Positions 60,123 to 64,000 of a DNA stretch of 64,000 bases are shown in pieces. The notes under the pieces are model-generated. The model made no database searches, was not told the DNA's origin, and saw only the letters and a program-made list of their open reading frames with translations. A program made the position numbers and the translations under genes. The stretch lies in contig JAJUFC010000004.1 in assembly GCA_029263855.1 (NCBI GenBank), positions 155,051 through 219,050 on the forward strand, in the 5' to 3' direction. Within the stretch, counting starts at the first letter, position 1, and every line of letters starts with the position of its first letter. The DNA is from Candidatus Thermochlorobacteriaceae bacterium (GTDB lineage Bacteria; Bacteroidota; Chlorobiia; Chlorobiales; Thermochlorobacteraceae).

Positions 60123-61535
60123 TTGAACGCAGAACAATCAAATAAAACAAGAATTACCAGACCAACTATAATATACTTATTTGTAGGTTTGATTGCATTC
60201 ATAATTAGACTTTATTTTAATTTCTCACAGGAATTAATTCCCGGTGTAAATGGTGGATATTACCCGGTTCAAGTAAGAACAATATTGACACAAGGTTCAG
60301 TAGGCTTTTCAGATATGCCATTGGTTTTTTACCTTGATGCGTATTTAGTTAAGTTTCTTACACTTTTTGAACTTTCGATATCAGATGCATTAATTTTAAA
60401 CGTGGTAAAAGTAGTTGACAGTTTAGCTATCCCAATATTACTTATTCCCCTGTATAAAATAATAAGTAACGAGAATACTAATCTCTCAAAACCTTATGAA
60501 ATTGGTGTCGCTTATTTTTCTGTTTTATCGTTCTCTCCATTAATTCTTACCTCCGATTTACAAAAGAACGCATTAGCAATAGTTTTTTTATTTTGCTTCT
60601 TAGGGTATTTTATATCCTATCAAAACAAAAGAAAGTATTGGGTATTAATTAGTGCAATTGTTTGTCTGACCCTAACAGGATTAACACACTTTGGCACCTT
60701 CTGTTTTTTACTATTCTATTTGATGTTGTTTGTAGGGTTTATATACAAGAGGAAAGCGGTAGTTCCTTTGATGGTAATACTTTCTATTAGTCTTGCACTT
60801 ATAGCTTTTTTCGACATTAGTCGATTAAAACGGCTTTTTTCAATAGGTACATTAGCTTTTGAAAGACCAGCTTTGACAAATGGAATGCTTGCACCTCCTG
60901 ACATATTTGTTATCCTAATTTCAATCATATTGGCAATACTTGGCTTTAAAGTTCTTAAAGACAATAAGAGAAACCTATTAATGTATCAAAAGGGGCTATT
61001 ATTTGCGAATATCATTTGCTTAATAACACTTTCATTTCCACTACTTGATGGTGAATACTTCAAACGACTTAGTTTGTTCTTGTTTATTCCTCAAATACTA
61101 ACAATAATTTTAATTCATCGAAGTATTACCAAAAGAGTTGTTATTTCTCTTTATATTTCATTATTTATTCTCACAACTATATCCATTATAGCAGTAATCA
61201 GTCATAAAAAGGAGACCGTTATTGATGAAGTTGCTTATCAAGACTTGAAGCAACTGAAATCAATTATAAAAAAAGACAATAAAACAATAGTAATTGCAAG
61301 ACACGGTCTTGAATGGTGGGCTGCTTGGGCATTGGATACAAAAGTGGGACAAGACAAAGCAATGACTGATGATTTTTACACAAAATATAAGAACATCTTT
61401 ATTATTAATCAGTATAACGGAAATAGCACAGAAAGACAAAGAACTCAATTTCACGAACCTTTTGTTCCTCAAAACTCAGAAATGATATATTCATCTAAAT
61501 ACTTTTACACATTCAAATTAAATTTTCAAAAATGA
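60123..61535 (+). CDS. Polytopic membrane protein, probable GT-C glycosyltransferase
   Basis: The 470-residue product has about ten to twelve hydrophobic helices and a soluble C-terminal part. The first external loop reads LIPGVNGGYYPVQVRTILTQ, then GFSDMPLVFYLDAYLVKF. Such a loop with acidic residues and DMPL is typical of GT-C enzymes that use lipid-linked sugars (ArnT/PMT-like). The C-terminal region (TIVIARHGLEWWAAWALDT) resembles the soluble end of those enzymes. The start is probably TTG at 60123, there being no nearby upstream ATG. Composition is much richer in A and T than the core genes. It is the single gene of the first cassette, between junctions A and B. Confidence 0.7.
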   Translation: MNAEQSNKTRITRPTIIYLFVGLIAFIIRLYFNFSQELIPGVNGGYYPVQVRTILTQGSVGFSDMPLVFYLDAYLVKFLTLFELSISDALILNVVKVVDSLAIPILLIPLYKIISNENTNLSKPYEIGVAYFSVLSFSPLILTSDLQKNALAIVFLFCFLGYFISYQNKRKYWVLISAIVCLTLTGLTHFGTFCFLLFYLMLFVGFIYKRKAVVPLMVILSISLALIAFFDISRLKRLFSIGTLAFERPALTNGMLAPPDIFVILISIILAILGFKVLKDNKRNLLMYQKGLLFANIICLITLSFPLLDGEYFKRLSLFLFIPQILTIILIHRSITKRVVISLYISLFILTTISIIAVISHKKETVIDEVAYQDLKQLKSIIKKDNKTIVIARHGLEWWAAWALDTKVGQDKAMTDDFYTKYKNIFIINQYNGNSTERQRTQFHEPFVPQNSEMIYSSKYFYTFKLNFQK

Positions 61536-61546
61536 CAAAAGCCCGA

Positions 61547-61697
61547 ACCGCTAACATCGTATTGGCAATAGTGGGGCTGACAGTTGTAAACTCAACACTT
61601 GTGCTTCTATCGGGCATTTGTGCAAATGTTGGGCTGACTTTTGTCAAATGCCCCACCATCGCCAATACGTAGCCGTTAGCGGTAATGGCAGGACGAC
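61547..61697 (+). repeat. Cassette junction B (complete attC-like site)
   Basis: ACCGCTAAC (61547-61555) and GTTAGCGGT (61675-61683) are perfect inverted complements. Inside them, 20-base arms at 61558-61577 and 61650-61669 pair with two mismatches, and TGACA (61578-61582) with TGTCA (61642-61646) extends the stem after a 3-nt bulge. Spacing between core and arm is 2 nt on the left but 5 nt on the right, leaving unpaired bases as real attC sites do. CATTTG/CAAATG forms a terminal hairpin (61615-61628). ACGAC lies 23 nt from the core G, and AAAAGCC lies 4 nt before the left CCGCTAAC. Total core-to-core length is 137 bp. Confidence 0.7.
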
Positions 61698-61707
61698 CAC
61701 ATCGACA

Positions 61708-62268
61708 ATGAGACAGACAATAACATACATATTATTACTAACGACTTTTGTTTGCTTTGGAACAACAACCAAAGTGACAAGGGTTATTGACGGTGACACT
61801 TTTGAAACTGAGACAGGTGAAAAAGTTCGGCTTATCGGAATAAATGCTCCGGAAATTTCAGACATATTTGGACAGGAAGCAAAGCAATATCTATCATACC
61901 TAATCGAAAACAAAACAGTTGACCTACAAGCCGACAACATTTCCAATGACCGAGACCGTTATCAGCGACTTTTAAGGTATGTAATTCTTGATGGTGTTGA
62001 CATAAATAAGAAAATGGTATCAGACGGCTTTGCTTTCGCTTATCTTAAATACAAATTCAGCAAATCAATAGACTACGAACAGGCTCAACTTGAAGCAAGA
62101 GAAACCAATAAAGGTATTTGGGGCGACAGCAAGAAGGAAACAATTATTAAAGAACAAGAAAAAAAGGAAACGTCTTTTTGGAAAGACCTATCACCAAAAG
62201 CCTACTTCGTAGGCTCTTTGGTTATCATCCTTTTGCTTGTTGGACTTTTTACCTATTTTAAAAAATGA
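61708..62268 (+). CDS. Membrane-anchored staphylococcal nuclease-like (SNase) protein
   Basis: From the ATG at 61708 the product has 186 residues: a hydrophobic N-terminus (ITYILLLTTFVCFG, signal or anchor), an SNase domain (about residues 21-130) with VTRVIDGDTFETETGEKVRLIGINAPE, DRDRYQRLLRYVILDGVDINK and GIWG, and one C-terminal helix (AYFVGSLVIILLLVGLFTYF). The aspartates of IDGD, the arginine of VRLIG, the glutamate of APE and the arginine of YQRLL are the SNase catalytic residues, so it should cut DNA or RNA with Ca2+. If the N-terminus is a signal peptide, the nuclease faces the periplasm. It overlaps the next gene by 4 bp. The 30-codon upstream extension would run inside junction B. 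Confidence 0.85.
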   Translation: MRQTITYILLLTTFVCFGTTTKVTRVIDGDTFETETGEKVRLIGINAPEISDIFGQEAKQYLSYLIENKTVDLQADNISNDRDRYQRLLRYVILDGVDINKKMVSDGFAFAYLKYKFSKSIDYEQAQLEARETNKGIWGDSKKETIIKEQEKKETSFWKDLSPKAYFVGSLVIILLLVGLFTYFKK

Positions 62269-63455
62269 GTTGGCGTTATAGAAAATATAGAAGCTATAGT
62301 CGGTCTTACCAACCAAAATTCTTTTTTTCTGAAAAGGAAATTGATTTTACGACAGAATATCTTGACTATAGCCAATTTCTACTTCAAGAATTCTTCACAG
62401 CTGATTTAGAAACCAGACAAAAGTTGGCAAATTTCTATATACAAGAATACGGTTCACGTTCTTTTGCTTATCTAAAAAGAAAATATTCGGAATGGGCAAA
62501 TGGAGACTATCATCTAACTGATTTGATGAAAGAACGTATCACTTCAATAATGCCTAAATTCCTTAATGACAAAGCAAAGCACAAATTAGGAATTCACGAA
62601 TTTATGGCTTCAATAAAAAATACAGTAAAGTCATTTCAAACAAGCCAGAAATCTACATTTAGAAGCACATCAAACTTAAAACAACCCCAAGAAGTAGTTT
62701 CGATTTTTGAAAAAGAATATGAAAAAATACAGGCTCTAACTATTCGAAATTTTAGATTTAATGTTTTGACGGAAGAAGAAAAGGAAGAAGCTCTTGAAAT
62801 TAGTAAATACATACTTGAAATTAAACTTCAAAAAGCCTTTGACCAAATAGAAAGAGATTTCAATACTTTTCTGCCTTTTATGTTCAAATTTAATCGTGGT
62901 ATTTTTTCGGCTTCCTATTCAATTACCGCCTTTAATCTAAAGGTTGACATAACGAATACAGGGATTGATGATATAGAAATTCCAAAATTCAACATCAATG
63001 AAGCAGAAGCCAACAGCAGGTTCAAAGAGTATTCAGACAAATACCTTGCCTATGAACTTGTTTCACTTCATAAGGAAACTAACAAGGCAATTAGTAATTC
63101 TTTCTTAAATGCAAACGACATTCAATTATTTTTTGCTCATTATGAAGAACTATCAAATGGCGAAAGCGAAGTAAGTATGAATTCCACTTTTCAAGGCGAA
63201 GGGGGTATTTTATCTTTAAAGGCACAAATGAAACCTTTGAAATTATTGAAGACATCAATCATAATTTCTTCAATAAAACTCGCCATTTACTTCATTGTCA
63301 TTATCACTTTGGTTTCATTGGTGATAAATCATAAACTTTTTACTTTGCTTATATTTGGTGGCTTCTTTGTGGGAATTTTTGCATTTAACCTTGTAAGTGA
63401 AGAAATCAAACAACTTAAATCATTAACAAAAGAATTCAAAACATATGGACAATAA
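62265..63455 (+). CDS. Unknown protein with two C-terminal membrane helices (cassette gene)
   Basis: The 396-residue product has no family I recognise. The N-terminus is very basic and aromatic (MSWRYRKYRSYSRSYQPKFF). The middle is helical and charged, with a predicted coiled-coil-like stretch (LTEEEKEEALEISKYILEIK). Two membrane helices lie near residues 332-355 and 358-375 (SIKLAIYFIVIITLVSLVIN, LFTLLIFGGFFVGIFAFNLV), then a charged tail. It overlaps the nuclease gene by 4 bp and the next gene by 11 bp, so the three are made together. No catalytic motif is seen. Confidence 0.8.
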   Translation: MSWRYRKYRSYSRSYQPKFFFSEKEIDFTTEYLDYSQFLLQEFFTADLETRQKLANFYIQEYGSRSFAYLKRKYSEWANGDYHLTDLMKERITSIMPKFLNDKAKHKLGIHEFMASIKNTVKSFQTSQKSTFRSTSNLKQPQEVVSIFEKEYEKIQALTIRNFRFNVLTEEEKEEALEISKYILEIKLQKAFDQIERDFNTFLPFMFKFNRGIFSASYSITAFNLKVDITNTGIDDIEIPKFNINEAEANSRFKEYSDKYLAYELVSLHKETNKAISNSFLNANDIQLFFAHYEELSNGESEVSMNSTFQGEGGILSLKAQMKPLKLLKTSIIISSIKLAIYFIVIITLVSLVINHKLFTLLIFGGFFVGIFAFNLVSEEIKQLKSLTKEFKTYGQ

Positions 63456-63822
63456 CAATCAACTTGCAAGACTTGATAATACCAAAATTATTGATATTAT
63501 CACTAAAATTCCTAATCTCACAGAAGATGACAGACACGAACTTTCATTGCGTGTGGCATCAGACGATGTTGAAATCAGAAAAGGGGCTTTGGAAAAAATA
63601 ACTCAAAGCCAAATTGCTCAACACGATTTAATGGCGATTATGGATGAATTGACAGCATTGAATAAGCAAGGAATGTATGTCAAATCAAAGCAGACAATCA
63701 AGACAGGTTCAGGGACATTTGAAATTGAAATGAAAGGTGGAGACACCAAATTAATCATTCCAGTTTTGGTAATTCTTGGTATTGTAATTATAGCTGCTTT
63801 GGTAATAGTATTTTGGAAATAA
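63445..63822 (+). CDS. Unknown small protein with C-terminal membrane anchor (cassette gene)
   Basis: The 125-residue product has a helical, charged N-terminal part (LDNTKIIDIITKIPNLTED, then GALEKITQSQIAQHDLMAIM), a short strand-rich part (TIKTGSGTFEIEMKGGDTK), and one membrane helix at the end (LIIPVLVILGIVIIAALVIVF). It is thus a tail-anchored protein with its bulk in the cytoplasm. No family recognised. It overlaps the previous gene by 11 bp and is the last gene of the cassette before junction C. Confidence 0.75.
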   Translation: MDNNNQLARLDNTKIIDIITKIPNLTEDDRHELSLRVASDDVEIRKGALEKITQSQIAQHDLMAIMDELTALNKQGMYVKSKQTIKTGSGTFEIEMKGGDTKLIIPVLVILGIVIIAALVIVFWK

Positions 63823-63846
63823 CCTTGACGACAGAAAAGCCACATA

Positions 63847-63881
63847 CCGCTAACCAGTTGTTGGCGGCAACCTTAGACGAC
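63847..63881 (+). repeat. Cassette junction C (shortened attC-like site)
   Basis: CCGCTAAC (63847-63854) and GTTGGCGG (63860-63867) are inverted complements with one mismatch and only 5 bases between them. The long arms of junction B are missing, as if the hairpin had been deleted. ACGAC (63877-63881) lies 22 nt from the core G, and AAAAGCC (63835-63841) precedes the left core by 5 nt, as at junction B. The stretch CCAGTTGTTGGCGG matches the right end of junction A at 13 of 14 positions. Confidence 0.5.
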
Positions 63882-63909
63882 ACTCTGCAAAGAGAAAAAA
63901 CAGTAACTA

Positions 63910-64000
63910 ATGACATTAAAGGAACTTGAAAAATATTACGAAGGACTCTTAAAAGCCGATTTGAAAGTTATACCTGAGAAGGTAACAACACTTTTTGATA
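63910..64000 (+). CDS. Start of a cassette gene, cut by the window edge
   Basis: An ATG at 63910, 28 bp after junction C, opens a frame that reads to the window edge (MTLKELEKYYEGLLKADLKV, then IPEKVTTLFD). It has the same AT-rich composition and orientation as the other cassette genes. Thirty codons are too few for a family call. Confidence 0.5.
   Translation, partial: MTLKELEKYYEGLLKADLKVIPEKVTTLFD

Noticed and set aside
61618..61707. N-terminal 30-residue extension of the SNase-like protein
   Set aside because: It would lie inside the palindromic junction B, and the ATG at 61708 gives a normal hydrophobic N-terminus.
63847..63867. Junction C as a simple transcription terminator
   Set aside because: The stem is not followed by a T run, and the flanking AAAAGCC and ACGAC boxes match the other junctions.

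Overview
The window looks like a chromosome segment from a Bacteroidota/Chlorobiota-type (FCB group) bacterium. Evidence: two proteins with type IX secretion (T9SS) C-terminal domains carrying the YPNPFNP motif, a SusC/SusD pair, several TonB-dependent receptors, relaxed lipoboxes and fused E1 alpha/beta of a 2-oxoacid dehydrogenase. Most of the window has mid GC content. The last 4 kb (from about 60.1 kb) is visibly AT-rich and organised differently. I cannot name the species; a Chloroherpeton-like or Ignavibacteria-like lineage is only a guess.

Layout. 1-1.1 kb: start of a CzcC/TolC-type efflux operon (minus strand, runs off the window). 1.36-2.96 kb: a type II restriction-modification pair bounded by two identical 29-bp direct repeats, each with the shape of a sigma70-like promoter, so the cassette seems to have inserted with duplication of the helicase promoter. 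3-4.3 kb: PIF1-like helicase. 4.5-8.8 kb: TonB receptor, a secreted protein, a TMEM14-type membrane protein and MsrB. 8.8-19.6 kb: a surface glycan locus on the minus strand with a WecA-like transferase, a DUF2723 (GT117-like) membrane glycosyltransferase, an MsbA-type ABC flippase, four GT9 (heptosyltransferase-like) domains in three genes, and a GT4; the last four genes overlap by 4 bp each. 19.8-24.5 kb: a two-subunit sodium/solute symporter with a large coiled-coil insert and an outer-membrane porin, behind a strong promoter and a leader of about 450 nt with a terminator-like hairpin. 24.6-31.6 kb: aconitase, a NYN-domain protein, a degenerate HAD protein, chorismate mutase, MltG and a J-domain protein. 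31.6-38.2 kb: a cobalamin operon with riboswitch, BtuB-like receptor, BtuG-like beta-propeller lipoprotein, two T9SS cargo proteins and a CobO-type adenosyltransferase. 38.2-59.8 kb: peptidase, SusCD, RmlD-like reductase, glutamate/dicarboxylate symporter, FolK/FolB, a ricin-type lectin, a LON-domain protein, FtsK, 2-oxoacid dehydrogenase E1, LipB, RsgA, tRNA-Asn, a TPR protein and AlaS.

59.8-64 kb: an accessory region that resembles an integron cassette array. A short fragment resembling the N-terminus of a tyrosine recombinase lies on the minus strand. It is followed by three palindromic junctions that share a GTTRGCGGY core and an ACGAC box at nearly fixed spacing. All genes between the junctions point away from the recombinase fragment. 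One cassette carries three overlapping genes (a membrane-anchored SNase-type nuclease and two unrecognised membrane proteins), which is the best candidate here for an undescribed system.

The main working units are the envelope glycan assembly line (8.8-19.6 kb), the vitamin B12 capture and adenosylation operon under riboswitch control (31.6-38.2 kb), and the cassette region at the right edge. All calls come from reading the sequence and from remembered family features; no database search was run.
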